A stretch of 64,000 nt of DNA from Sequoia sempervirens (GCA_007258455.2 VDFB02344227.1:1-64000), one strand, 5' to 3'. Positions 10,752 through 23,766 are shown, counted from the first letter of the stretch. Program-made: numbers and translations. The notes: generated by a model from the letters alone, not told the origin.

Positions 10752-12164
10752 ATGCAGCTCAAATCTAACAAACTTCTAAAAGGATTGGTTACTATCAAAA
10801 ACCTTTTTGATTGTGATGATGCAAGAAATGATAGACAAAATTTTGTGGTAGACAAAAGCAACTACATAGACCTTCGGGTCTCAGATGGCAAAAGCCTTCG
10901 AGTCGGGAAAGATTTCCTACACCATGATAAACAAAGGCTCATCAATTTATACGAGAAATATGAAGGGGTAGTGGCTTGGTCTTATGATGACCTGAAGGGA
11001 TACAATCCTGACATCATCCAACACACCATTGAGTTGACAAAGGGTGCAAAACCAGTTCGACAAAAGCAGGGGCTAGTAAACCCCAAAATTGAAGCACTAA
11101 TGGCGCAAGAGCTAACAAAGATAATTGAGTCGTGGATTGTCTTCTCTATCAAGCATAGCACGTGGCTATCCAATCTAGTCCCAGTCTGAAAGAACGGAGT
11201 TATCTGCTTGTGTGTGGACTTCCAAGACCTAAACAGAGCATCCTTGAAAGATCACTATCTGATGCCTTCTATGGAGACAATCCTGCAAATAGTAGTAGGG
11301 TTGGAAATGTTTTCTCTGCTTGATGGCTTCTCCAGTTATAATTAGATTCGAGTTAAAGAGGAGGATTAGCACAAGACCACATTCACCACAAAATGGGGAA
11401 CATTTGCATATGCTAAAATTCCTTTTGGTTTATCTAATGGAGGGGCAATATTCCAGTGGGAAATAGACATCGCTTTTAGAGAGCTAATAAATAAGATTAT
11501 CCTAATTTATTTAGATGATCTTACTGTATTTTCTAATTCTAAGGATGATCATTTTGATCACTTAAAAATGGTTTTTCAGAAATGCCAATATTTTGGGGTT
11601 TCCCTGAATCCAAAAAAAAGTGTATTCGGGGTGTTGCAAGGAAAGCTATTAGGACATGTGGTGTCTAAAGAAGGAGTTTCAATCGACCCCAAGTGGGTGA
11701 AAGCCATCAAGGAACTTCCCCTTCTGGATAACAAGAAAGGAATTTAGTCCTTCCTAGGCAAGGTTAATTTTGTTAGCAAGTTTATTTCTAAATTTGTAGG
11801 AATAATTAAGTTGTTCACCCTAATGCTTAAAAAGGATCAAGCATTCAAATGGACAGAGAAATCTCGGGAAGCCTTTGAAAAAGTTAAGGATGTTATTTTT
11901 GTAGCCCCATTACTGGTTAATCCAAACTTATCTAAGGACTTTATAATGTATGCATTCAATAGAAAGTCCAACATTGCTAATGAACATCCGGTGGCATTCT
12001 ACTCTCAGACCCTGAAGGAATATGAGACGAATTATAATTTTTTCGAAAGGAAAACCTTTGCAATAGTGAAGGGACTAAAGAAATTTTTCCATCTAATTTC
12101 CTGCAACAAAGTGATCATCTATGTCCCGCATTCTAGTGTGCACAAATATATCATGGAGGGATAA
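10752..12164 (+). pseudogene. pol: Tat-like reverse transcriptase and RNase H
   Basis: The RT region includes NPDIIQHTIELTKGAKPVRQ, then VDFQDLN, PFGLSNGGAIFQ and the catalytic IYLDD motif (about 11502-11519), and LGHVVSKEGVSIDP. RNase H follows with AFYSQTLKEYETNY and FFERKTFAIVKGLKKF, but its first acidic block is degraded. Stops occur at about 11187, 11341, 11368 and 11744. The reading frame is otherwise preserved for long stretches, so damage is mainly point mutation. Confidence 0.9.
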
Positions 12165-12262
12165 ATCACAAAAAAAGAGCTAATTGGATCTCCAAGATCC
12201 TTGAATATTACATTGAGGTCAAACCAACTAAGACTATTCAAGGAAGAGGACTATGTGAATAC

Positions 12263-14532
12263 ATGGCACATGACAAAGAGATACCTGCTGAGGAAGAGAA
12301 ACCAGAGCTTGTTCTGATGAATGAGCCAAAGTCTGAGGGTTGCTGGCTAACAGATAGAGTCAAGTTTATGCAAATAGGAAAGTATCAACCAGGTCTTTCC
12401 TCCCAAAAGAGGAGATACTATAGGCTACAAAATTGTGGATATGCACTAGTAGGAGTCCTTTTCAAAAGGAATTTTAATGGTCTTCTCCTGCAATGCATTA
12501 CTATAGAGCAAGTGAAGAGAATCCTCGACACTTTCCATAACAGCGTTGCGGGAAAACATTTCTCCGCTAAGACCACCACCATCAAAATCATGTGTTCAGG
12601 TTACCATTGTCCCACACTTTTCAATGACTCCCACTCTTTGGTAAAATCTTGCAAAGAATGTCAGTTATTTACAGGCAGAAGGAAGAATTTTCCAATGCCT
12701 CTCAAGCCTATAGTGGCGGATGAACCATTTGCACAATGGGGCTTGGACTTCGCCGGGATGATTAATCCCACTTCCAATGCTGAGCACAAGTGGATTCTGA
12801 CTACTACATATTACTTCACAAGATGGACAGAGCTCGTTCCGCTTAAAAACACAACGGAGGCAAAGATAGTGGATTTCCTTGAAGGGTCGGTGACAAGGTT
12901 CGATTCTCTGAAGACTATGGGTGATCCCACAATAGTGGTTTACAATTTTTGGCCAAACTGGACACTAAAGTAATTTTTTTTAACTGAATCTTCACTTTCG
13001 GGTACCTATAACGGCTAAACCGTGAGGAATTTGAAGATGTTGCAAACTAGAGTTTCATGAAATTTTGTCTATAGATTCCAAATATATTTTTTTCAAAATT
13101 TTTGGAATTAGATTGCTCTTCTTTTTCCATCTCCGTCGAAAACTAGTTTTTTGCTTAAAACAACATATTTAAAAAGTGATGCTCACTGTATAATGCATAA
13201 CTTTTTTTTCATGAAGGATATAATTCTAATTCTTTCGAATTTAGATTTGTAACTCTGATATCTAGTGCTTCCACTTGGTTAGATAGTTTTTAATTGAATA
13301 CTTTTTATTTAATGAAGTTTCAAATTCAAACCAATTATAATTCAGACATAGCGCGATCGTATAACGGGTAACTCATTTTGTATGTATTGAAATTCTTTTT
13401 TTTTTTTGTTGGATAAAGGACTTCAATATCTAGTGCACTAATTTTTTTATTTTATTTTTTTGATAATATACTATTTATCCACATGTGCAAAACAAAGAGC
13501 TTGATTTTCTGTGAAAAACCTACATTCACGAGAAATAAAAAATAAATATAATAATAAAATTAAATTTATTTAAAATTATACTTTTTGGGAAGCTTATAAT
13601 AAGGAATACATACTTACAAAAAAATAAATTTTAAATGAATTCATTTGATCCCCCAAAAGGTAAATGAAAAGTGTTTTTTTATGAGAATTTTGATAGGTGT
13701 AAAGGAGACTTCGTTATAGGTATAGTTTAAAACTAGCGGAGTTCTATCCAAGAGGGTTTGATTTAAGGTAGTTTGATCAAACCTTCTTTAATTGAAATTA
13801 TTTAAATGGAAATTTTTAAGGCTTAAATCATTATATTTTCTAAAAATATGTGATTTCAGTAAAAATCAGATCCTCCTAGAAATTGTAAACCAGCTTTGTG
13901 GGATCACCCCTATCATTTCTGATAATTCCAAAGCCTTCCTAGGTGCAAAGGTATGTCACTTTGCATTAACAAATGGAATATTCCTTAAAACATCATCAAA
14001 TTATTACTTGCAGGGGAACGGCCTAGCGGAGTCAACGAGCAAGAACCTAGTCCAACTCCTTAAAAGAATTGGTTCGAAGCACCAAAGAGAATGGCACAAA
14101 AACCTTTGAGCAGCACTTTGGATAGATTGCATAACTCCTAAGAAAATCCTTAAGACTTTTCCTTATGAATTGGTATATGAGAAAGAGGCACTATTGCCTA
14201 TATCTATGGAGATTCCAACGCTTCAACTATTGAAATCCCTCAAGATAGAACAAAATGGTTCCATGGAGGTTCAACTTTCCAAACTATTAGAAGTACAAGA
14301 AAAAAGGGAGAATTCCCTAATAGCCATGACAAACTGCCAGCAAGTGGTCAAGCGATGGTTTGATAAGAGGGCTTCCGACCAAGGCCTAAAGTGTGGAGAC
14401 TTAGTGCTTAAATATAATGAAAGGGCTACTAAGCCAGGTCAACATGGAAAATTTGATAGCCTATGGGAGGGCCCCTTTAAAATAATTCAATGCAAAGAGT
14501 GTAACGCTTTTGAGTTAGAAAGCATGGAATAG
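12263..14532 (+). pseudogene. Tat-like integrase, split by a TIR element
   Basis: The N-terminal zinc domain is HNSVAGKHF with CKECQ (12530-12665). The core begins at WGLDFAGM (first D) and reaches TRFDSLKT at 12918. The inserted element at 12919-13909 interrupts here. Coding resumes with IISDNSKAFLGAKVCHFAL (second D) and NGLAESTSKNL (catalytic E). The C-terminal part ends with KFDSLWEGPFKI before TAG near 14532. Removing the insertion and one copy of CTAT joins T-I-I-S-D in frame, which fixes the insertion point. A stop after HKNL (14107-14109) shows independent decay. Confidence 0.9.
12919..13909. mobile_element. Non-autonomous TIR element, copy 1 (991 bp), TSD CTAT
   Basis: It starts GGGTGATCCCACAA and ends with the reverse complement. 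A three-base mismatch follows on each side, then a matching TGGTTTACAATT, so the terminal inverted repeat is about 29 bp. CTAT is present on both sides (12915-12918 and 13910-13913). The host integrase reading confirms both edges. The interior is AT-rich and encodes nothing recognisable. Its left three quarters match the reverse complement of 58625-59322. The cut-and-paste superfamily is not assigned, because a 4-bp duplication with GGGTGATCCC ends does not match the common plant groups I know. Confidence 0.85.
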
Positions 14533-15037
14533 AAACCCTTGGGAATCCCAGTCAACGGGATTCATCTTAAGTTGTTCCATTAAGTGCTTAATTTTATTAT
14601 TGTACATATGTGAATAATGATTTTATTTTCTTTCCCTTTGTGTTGGCCGGTCTTTTTAGTGATTAGTTCATGTTTTGGTGGAAAGCAACCCATCATTGCA
14701 GAGAGTAAAGCAATATAATTGCTTTACATAAATAATCAGGAAATACACCCATATGCAAAGGAAATATGCAAACATGCTAATAAAAAGAACCCATACAATA
14801 GATACGCAAAAAGAAGAGAAAGCCATGGATTTTATAAAGATATATGTCATTATATATATATTCTTTCATTTTTAAATGGAAAAAAATGGCGAAGAGAGCC
14901 ATAATTCAAAAAGTATATGATTATACATGCTATTCTTTTCATATATGCTATCTATGGCCTTTTTCAAGCTTATATAAAAAAGATAGAAATATGTGGCATA
15001 TTCTTAATAGCAAGAAACAAAGAGACAAGGAGGCATT

Positions 15038-15680
15038 TCATCCAAGAGCATGGACAACAACAATCGACGCATTAATAGCAACGTCAATGGTGTCTTCACC
15101 AGTAGGTACATTAGCAGCAGAAGCAGAATCACTTGGAGCAACCACCATTGGAGGAGGGAACACCAAGTTCCTAAAGTCAGTGTACCAATCAATGTTGTAG
15201 AATGGCACTACATTGTAGTTGTGGAACAAGAAGTGCAAGGCCTGGGTAACCCTCTATTGATGCTCCTCGCATGTCTAGAGGAAAAATCCAATGAAAAATG
15301 GTAGCCATACAATGATTGATTTTCCTCAATGTAGTGCCAGAGGTCACTAGCTATTGGCAGGCCTACCCCATATGCAACATGATCAATGACCTCACCTAGA
15401 CCATTTAGGTATTTTTTCAAAAAAAATTCCTTGACCAACTTTAGAATTAGAGGCTTGGGGATAACAATGCCTAACATTGATGCAACAAAGTGTGAGTAGA
15501 TATCGGTGTTTACACAGTATTTTTCCTCATACTCTATGCAGTCCTTACCCATAACCCATTTTATGGCAATCAAGACCAGGGAGTGTTTTTTTTGGTCATC
15601 CTTTTCAAGCGCCTAGTGGAAATCTCTCCTAGAAAAGCTATCTGTGACTTGTAAGAAACTAGCCTAATGGGAGTGTCCAT
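15038..15680 (-). pseudogene. Antisense accessory gene of the Tat-like element
   Basis: Read on the minus strand. An ATG at 15680 opens MDTPIRLVSYKSQIAFLGE and runs to a run of eight A near 15590. One shift there leads into LVLIAIKWVMGKDCIEYEEK, then NGLGEVIDHVAYGVGLP and SDLWHYIEE, ending near 15208. A further shift gives YNIDWYTDFRNLVFPPP down to 15038. Together this would be about 210 aa. I do not recognise a domain. A TATA box lies about 165 bp upstream. Maize Grande, also a Tat element, carries an antisense gene with its own promoter in the same 3' region, so an equivalent accessory gene is the best reading. Confidence 0.55.
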
Positions 15681-15838
15681 AATACTGACACAATGCTATT
15701 ACCTTCTAACTATTCCTAAAACTTTCCTACCACCTAGCCTATGAGAAAACTCGCTTACTGATGCTAAATATTGCGCCAATGACCTATTGCTAAAATTTTC
15801 TCAAATGCTAAGTGTGATTTCCTCACTACTTATCGGCC

Positions 15839-15846
15839 TATTTATA
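15839..15846 (-). promoter_or_regulatory. TATA box of the antisense accessory gene
   Basis: The minus strand reads CTATAAATAGG, a near-perfect plant TATA context, about 165 bp upstream of the antisense ATG at 15680. No comparable TATA serves a sense gene here. Function is inferred from position. Confidence 0.5.
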
Positions 15847-16517
15847 GAAAAAATTAGAAAAAGCATGCCAATCTGTTTCGAGAAAATGTGATGATAACCA
15901 AGTGCCAAATTGAAAGGTGTGCCTCTGTTGGCTTGCATTTCTTGACTAGTTGCATCTCCAGAAGTATGGCTCGATGCATGCTAAGTTAATAAGAGCTAAT
16001 TAATTAATTTTAAAATGGTGGTGCTCATCAGCAGTAAGATGCATGGTCTATAGGCTATTGTGTCACCTCATAGGTGTTTCCCAGAGCCCAAGGTAGGATT
16101 CATATCTTTTCAAGTGGTGGTCATTTGCTTTGGCTTAATCATTTCATCTAGGATATTAATTGCCAGCACATACTAATGCAAGGTTAGAATGAAAAATTTT
16201 GGTTCAAGTTTCAAGGAAATCACAGCATATCACACAGTTTCCAAATGCAATAATGAATTCTTGCCACTTTGAAATGGAAAGTAATTCATTTTTGCACAAG
16301 CCAAGGAATTAACGGTACATGCCGAATTAAATGCAAAAATCCCACTTTCTTCCACCACCTTGAGAAAAGATAGCTAAAATACTGCATGAAAAAGATTTTA
16401 ATGCTTAATGTCTTTTGAAATATACCAAGCCAAGTGAAGAGAGGTTTTTAGCATACCCAGAGCCAAGTAAAATTACAAAGAATTCAAAACCTGCAAAAGC
16501 ATTCATCTGAAGGAAAA

Positions 16518-19500
16518 ATGTCAAAGAGTTCATCACAACAAATTCAAGAGGAGATTGGCCAAGATTTGCTTAATGCTATACGATCCTCAGAAGATGTGTA
16601 TATCTATGAAGATTTATCATATGCTACACCTGGTATACCAAGCAAGCCAAAGAGGGAAAATATGATACAACTGGATAGGCCCAAATATTACAAAAACCAG
16701 AAAAGGGTTGAAGAGAAATGGGATAATATTCATGATCCATGCCTCGCAAAAATCCTAATTCCTTAAGAGAAGCAGCCTATGCAAGGATGAGGTGACCTAA
16801 GGGGACACATCGACAACAAAAAAGGTTTGGTACAGTGGTCTTCCACAATACATGGTCCCACTGGTACATTATTGCCTGGAGATAGTTGATGCTTCCATTT
16901 AGTGTTATAACCCTAGCACCTGTTGCATTGAGGGCTGAACCTTAAGTGTTCACATCACCCCACAAGCCATTTGGCATATGCTATGTATCTCAAACCCAAG
17001 TAAAAGAAAGGAGTGAATTGAGTCCTTCTCTCCTGCTAAAGGAGAAAAAATGTGGAAGACAATGAAAAAGAGCTTAGATTTCTTGATGGAGGAAATTGGT
17101 AGGTAGGGAATCCTAGGTGCTAAGTTGTCGAGTATCTCGTTGCGGCGTGGTTTATTTCATGAGGACATGTAGGATGCCTTATTAATGCTAGCATTTTTCT
17201 GCGACTAGGACTCCGACGAGATGGTGGAAACCTTTAAACTAGGGTCGGATTTCCAATTCCGCAAACAACACGATACCTTCTAATATGATTTCATCGAATT
17301 CCTAGTGGAGGAAATGATACAACAAATAAAAATTTACCCAGTGGAAGGAAATTTTAGATTTCTCTCCTTCCTATTTCACATGTTCCTACATCAAAACCCT
17401 GATTTCTTTGGTAGATATTTTGATTTTCAAATTTTTTTTATGAGAAGTAGAAAAGGAAGCTAGTATCCACATGGACACCCTTTCTTTCCCTAACATATGA
17501 TTACTATGCATTTTTGGATTATTTTATAACTTTGGTCTTGCAAGATTTACAAGCAGAAGGTTACACAATTTGGCTCAACATGGATCAAACTAGATACATG
17601 CAGAGTTTTTCTCCTATTTGTGACTGGTTTTTTGAAGTGGATTTCACAATTCTCCAGATGCGGGGCTTCATCGGTCAACCTTTCCTACTCCCAGCCTATG
17701 TCACAAATAGGGTGCTCACACTTGAAATATATCAGCAAGTGTGCATCATTGATTATACTTTCTATAGCAGCCCAAGTGTCAAGAGAAAAGGATTCTTCAC
17801 TTGTCTGAAGAATTTCAAAATGGTGACTCTATTAAAGAGGCAATCGGATCAGCTATTACAGGATAAACTGGCTCATTTAAGGTTGTTTTTGGTATGTGAT
17901 AAATGGGATTACAACCCTTTCAATGACCTACCAGAGCTACACATGAAGGTTACTCATGTTCCTTAACTCTACTGGGAAAAGAGGTGCAACCCGCAGGCGG
18001 ACAAGGATGAATTTTTTGTTGAACTAGCGCATGTTCCCACATAGGATACCAAAGAGCCATGCCACAATTTTTACTTTGTTGTGGTGGTGGCTAAGGATAG
18101 TGTCCAAATGGAATGCACCATGTACAACCAATTGCAGAAGAATGAGGAATGGACTAATGAGAAGATAGAAGCTTTTTGGAAATATCGCCAAGAGACAGGG
18201 CAATTAGATGCTCCTTATGAAAGCTTGAGGGATGACAAATAATTTGAAAAATGGTGGGATGAAGGGCATCCCAGCCCCAACTCTAGCACTAATAAAGGAA
18301 ATGACCCAAAAGGTGAATCCAAAGAACAACAAGAAGAGGAAATGGTTACTTCTGCATCCTCCACACCAAAGGAGAAAAGCTCTAGACAAGCCGCCTATGT
18401 AGCCACAAATGTGTGGTTTAATGTATCAAGGGATTCACATACACTCACTTGGGCCTCTAAGGCAGCTAGAGTACCAAAGTAATAGCTGGCAGTAATTGTC
18501 GAGGCTGGGGAAACCCTGCCCGCACAACGGTAGTGTACAAAGACCGTTATCAGAGAGAGTTCGCAAGAACCCCACGAAAGATAAGTGCTTGTAGCTAGCC
18601 AAGAGCCTGAAGATGAGGAAGATTTTCTAACGATTCAGGAGCTGCCATCGACTAGTCAACAAGTAAAGTTCATTCCTTCTCTTACTTCCCAATCCTTGGT
18701 ATCATCTACTATCTCCACGAAAACCCCTGCCATGAGTATTGGCCCTCTATTTCCCACCTTTGATTCAACACATGCAGGAGGTTTCACTGAGTTCTCACAT
18801 ATCACTCCACCCACCTTTATTCCTCCATGAACCCTTACACTAGCTATTTCCGCTCAAGCCCTCCTTGCCTCGCTTTTTGAAGGTGCTCCCTCTACGGGCA
18901 CCCCTACTTCCACTATCACTGAAAATCCTCTTCTTCCCTCATAGTAGGGTAACTCCACAATGATAGCTCCTTCACCATTCCAGCCCATGAATCCTCCCGC
19001 CGGTTCATCAATTGAGCCATGGCAAGTGGAAAGCCCTTCTGTTGGTTCTCAAACCAAGCTTTGGAATGTTCCCCCCTTCTCCCCGCAAACTGTCACTCTC
19101 GAGAAAAATAAAATGCCCGAGCCTATCAAAATTACCTATCCATATGCCCTACCTTTCACAGGCAGGCTAGTTTTGTCACCATCCCAATTCATGGCGTAGA
19201 TTGACTGTGGAAAGGAAGCACACACAAATAGAATTCAAAAGCGCAATTCAAAGGATAATAATATGCCTTCTAAGCCAAAAATACAAACTCTCTATGATGA
19301 GACATGGCAAGAGCTGAAGTCTGCAACCATGTACTCGACAGTAACCAAGCCATAGGGGGAGATGCATCCAAAAGACTATGAAATATATGCGGTAAGGATT
19401 GACATGAAGGTGGCCTGACCACAAGATAAATTTGAGCTAATGGAGGAAACACAATGGGTGGTCACCTTTGACTTCCTTAAAATCAGTCGTCAGCTGAAGA

Positions 19501-20625
19501 AAAGAGATGAGAAACTTAAATTAGTAAAGGAAAAAGCTATTTTTTGAGGAAAAAGCTATTTTTTGGAGAAAAAGGAGAAATCCCTAGAAGCAGATGTTGC
19601 ACATTTGATAGAAAGGGCACTGGAAACAGAGAATGAAAGAAACATACTTCAGGTGAGCTTGCAAAGGTTTATACTATCGACCTTGCTATGGTTAATGAGT
19701 TGCGTACTAAGAATCAGGAGGCAAAACAAAATTTGTAGTGAATGAGGAGCTGGAGCGGCTTCATATTGAATATAATCAAGGGATAGCATAGAAGAATGAG
19801 GCTTTGGAGAAGCAGCAAGCTCAATATGAGCAGAAGTTACAAGAAAAAGAGGTTGATTTTGAGGACCAAAAGGCCCAATTAGAAAAATAACTTCAAGAGA
19901 CAAAGTCCACTCTTGACATGCATTCAGCAAATCACTCCTGAGCCGAGGAAAATTGGAGTAAAGAGATGAGAAACTCCGTGGAGCAACAAGCATCCAAAAA
20001 AAGAAAAAAATGCAAATTTGGTTGAGGCCATTAACTCAAAGGATGCAAAGATCACTTCTCTTAAAAGCTCACTCCTATCCTCCCCTGCGCAATCAAATAT
20101 TATTCCATTAATTAGGCAGCTGTATATTTCTTATTGGAAAAATATTAAAAAACATTTCCTAACATTGCAGCCGACACTCCGATTCATCACCAAATTATCA
20201 AGACTAAGTCAGGAGGCTCATGGCACAATTGAGAAATTCCCTTGGTTTATCTTGCAAAGGGTTCCAAAAGCCTACTCAACCAACTATATTTGGTCTCTGA
20301 TGAAGACCTCGCCAAGGCAAGAATTGAAGATCGGGATGTTGTTGCCCAAATGAAAAATAAGTTTATCCATTTCCACACTGCATTCCAGCACACTAAAGTA
20401 GTTACAGATAATCTAAACAAAACAATGGACAACATGTGGCAGGGTTTCTCTAGATTGAGTGAGATGGGTCTTCCGTCTCCATTCCTTGAGGATGGCTCCA
20501 TTGCTACAGCTGAACAAATTACAGAAAGAATAGAAGAGAAGGAGAATGACCCCGAGGCTTTCCAAACTTTCAGCCATCCTCCTACTGTAGCGGACATTGA
20601 AGGAGTCATTCATCCTCTTGCATAG
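16518..20625 (+). pseudogene. Long sense extra ORF of the Tat-like element
   Basis: One protein-like reading extends across about 4.1 kb, broken by stops and shifts. It begins MSKSSSQQIQEEIGQDLLN at 16518. A globular-looking stretch lies at 17514-17966 (DLQAEGYTIWLNMDQTRYM to DKWDYNPFNDLPELHMK) and an acidic, Ser/Pro/Thr-rich linker at about 18250-19190. A heptad-like, Lys/Glu/Leu-rich coiled coil at 19480-20040 follows (KNEALEKQQAQYEQKLQEKE), then a C-terminal segment at 20242-20625. Tat and related elements often carry extra ORFs between integrase and the 3' LTR. The function is unknown and no env-like membrane segment is seen. The exact number of original ORFs cannot be settled by eye. Confidence 0.6.
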
Positions 20626-20878
20626 CTATTGTTCCATTGTGAAGTAGGGGCCAGTTTACCTGATGTTATGCCTCATAAAGAAACAATCGACCTAGGTGGA
20701 GCATAGGAGAATTTTTGCAACATAGTAAGGCCATCCAAGGACAATTGGTAACCACTACAGGGGGCTCTTTCCAAGCTCTGACTCCATCACCTAGTGAATG
20801 GCACTCTGGTCTACAAAACTAGAGAAATTTTGAGTTCTTTGTTCCTCAAGCGAAATGCCCCTTGTAGTCGCCAAAAGT

Positions 20879-22276
20879 TGTGAATAAATATTCAACAAGC
20901 TCCCTCTAGGTTTATTTTTCTCTAAGTATCAGCCCGCACATCTCAAGTAATCCACTTTTCCTTTTTGTCAAAGTCTATCACCCCCTCCATGTGTCCTCTC
21001 TGTGCACCCTGGAGGTTTCTTTTCCTTCGCATCTCGGGAATCCCCACTATTCTTCCACGTGTCATAGCTACAAGCCATTTTGATTGTACTTTTTTGCTTC
21101 CTCATCAGGCCCTGCTCGAGTGCCACGTAGCTCTCATTTCCCAGAGAAGTTTGGTGGGCCCCACAATTGGCGTCTGCAATGAATTTTGCTACGTTTTAGC
21201 TTTGTGCAATCTTTCAAAGAAAGGATGAAATAACAACTATAGGCAGTGAAATGCTACCATGCATCTCTTTTGCACACAACTGATGATCGCTTTCCTCCAC
21301 TTTTGGATAGAGCTCCATCCACGCGACATGTGTCACCTTGGCACAAGTCTTTAACGATGAAAGATAAAGGTTCACACGGGAAGCGCTATGTTGTCACGTG
21401 TCTCTTCGGCGGGTTTCGTATTCGGGCAATGAATCAAGTGACCCAAATGCTGCGACTGGCCACCGCATGTCATAATTACTTCACAGGATGATGACACTTT
21501 TTTTTTAACCTTGTCGGGACCACCACCATCATTTTCAAGGGATTCACCTGGACCTAGAATGACCAAATGCTTGGTTTCAAAAAAAATTTGTTGCAATGGC
21601 TTGGAGAATATACTCATTTCTGCATCATTTCCAGAGATTGCTAAATCTTTTCTATTATTGCTCTCCAAGGCAGTGGGAGTTTTCTGCTATATATACTTCT
21701 CTCTGTTTAGAGTGAAGGGTTTGGATTTTGAAGGAACACTAATTTTAGGAAAAGACACTAGGCCTTTATTACTATTTTATTTTATTGCAAAATACTTTCG
21801 TATTGTGTCAATTGTTCGGTCTTTCTATTCCTTCATGCTATTTGATTAAACTTTAAACTGTGTTTCTATTGTCTAGATATTTCATTTGAGAACTTCTATA
21901 TATATTGAATGCAAGTTTGTTGATCTAGATCATGTCTAATGACTCTTCTTGGTAATAGGAATGTATGCAATGTTATTTTATGTCAATGAATGGATTATCT
22001 ATACTTTAATCTTCAGTTTCTACTTTTCTTGAACACTACAAATACCAATTGGACCCTTAGATCTATGATTTATCGGGACTATCATTAAGTCTCGGTGCAT
22101 TTCCTTAGGTTATACTTTATTTTATTATATTTGTTTCATTCTCCCTTTCTAAACCCCATTATAGAAGAAGTTGTCTTCTATAAAAACCTGGAGGTCACTC
22201 AGTTTAGCACAAAAGGTCCCCCATAAACTGAATTTCCCATAAGACACTATTACCTTGTCAAATTTTGGCATCAACA
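20879..22276 (+). repeat. 3' LTR of the Tat-like element
   Basis: 1398 bp, aligned along its length with 6279-7665. It begins TGTGAATAAATATTCAAC and ends GGCATCAACA, followed by GGACT. Its TATATATA is at 21688-21695. Frequent single-base differences from the 5' LTR mark an old insertion. Confidence 0.95.
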
Positions 22277-22281
22277 GGACT

Positions 22282-23766
22282 CCCTATTGAGATACCTTAA
22301 TCCCAATAGTATTATGTACATTGTTCATTTTATTGGGAGCTTCATGAGCGCATTGTGTTACACTTGGATCTTAGCATGGATTGATCGGTTTTAGGTGCTC
22401 ATGGATACTTGGAGACTTGGGTGAGGCTAGAGTTCTCTTGGGATTAGAGACATTTTCTTGAGACGGTTACTCTTTGGAGGTTTCAACAAGAAGATCAAGG
22501 AGCCTTCACTTGGATATGGAGGTGAGCTCATGATTGACCTATAGAGGAGATTTTTCTTAGAGTGATTCATGATGAATTGGTTATCTTGGAGGATCATTCT
22601 CATTCCCCACTCTTGTTCTACTCAACAGTTTATCATTTGAAAGGTAAATTTCCCCATTCTTGTTTCAAATGTGTTACATTTCATGCTTTTCTTTCTCATG
22701 GGAATGAGTCTTGAGCTATGGTGATTGATTTTGGGAGATTCATTCGAGGATTGTTTAACATTAGTTTATTATGCTTTATCTTTTATAGATATGGATCTTG
22801 AGCTATGGATGATGGGCTTTAGAGGATTCATTTTGATGGATGTTTAGCATTGCTATCTCCTTGTGCATATGAGTTTATTTATGTTATCGTTCGTTAATGA
22901 GGAGTTTAGGAGATGTTTGTTGGGTTGGTTTCCTAATTTGGGAATGGATACTTTGAGTTTGATCTTCTTGGTTAGAGAGGCTTGCATCCATATTGGCATT
23001 ATACATTATTCATATGTTGCATTTAATATTTGATATTGAGTGGTTGGGTGTTGTTGAAGCTTTTCATTTAGAGTTGTAAGGAGATCATAATTGACACAAC
23101 ATAGCACTTTGAAGTGTCGGTTGAAGGAATGTATGTTATGATTTATAGGTTTTCTCTCTTCACTATATGGTTCCTTCCTAGAGGTTCATATTCATATAAT
23201 TTGGGAGGATTATGGTGACATGTTGGGAGAGAGTATGGAACTACTTGGATTTCATGTGTGGATCATTGTAATTGTTCTTGGTACTTCATGTTTTGATCAA
23301 TTATCACACCTTGGTATAGTGTTTATTGGTAGACTTGATATTCCTTGATCATTTTCAGATTTGACATTACCCATGAAGTGGGAGCTCTTGGATATGTATG
23401 TTCTTCATTGATAGGTTTGATACAAGGAGCTTGTTTTTGTGGTTTATGTGTTGCATAAGTTGGCATGAGTTTACTGATGTTGATACCTAGGAGGTATGGA
23501 TGGTTGGATGTATTAGCATGTATTGTGGATGCTATTTATGATCATGTGTGTTTTTACCTTTGGCAGCAACTTGGAGCCTTTGTTATCACTTGGATTTTAT
23601 GCTTGTGTTCTTAGATTGATGCAACTTCAGCTTGGCATGTTCCTTCTATTACAGATATCTTGATGGAGCACAAGAGTATGTTGGAGGTTCATGTGGTTTC
23701 ATGTATGCCTATGATGTTGTATTTCATTGATTGACCTATATGCAATGTATACAACAAGTGGGAGAA
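22282..23766 (+). other. Internal 3' region of a second LTR retroelement
   Basis: G/T-rich sequence without a recognisable protein. It ends in a polypurine tract, AAGTGGGAGAA, directly before the LTR at 23767. An opposite-strand copy of its first part lies at 1-640. The Tat-like element inserted at its left edge. Confidence 0.6.

Larger units (their letters stand above)
6279..22276 (+). mobile_element. Ty3/gypsy (Tat-like) LTR retrotransposon, 16.0 kb, TSD GGACT
   Basis: Two direct repeats of about 1.39 kb begin TGTGAATAAAT and end CA. The five bases before the left one (6274-6278) and after the right one (22277-22281) are both GGACT, an intact target duplication. Internal order is gag, protease, an extra RNase H-like domain, RT, RNase H and integrase, then about 6.3 kb of further sequence before the 3' LTR. 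Integrase after RT places it in Ty3/gypsy. Great length, an extra RNase H and accessory ORFs between pol and the 3' LTR point to the Tat lineage. Every coding region has stops or frameshifts and the LTRs differ at many sites, so the insertion is old. The primer site is unclear (TGGCATGCCCAATGGGA near 7680 is a weak candidate) and no good polypurine tract precedes the 3' LTR. Confidence 0.95.
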
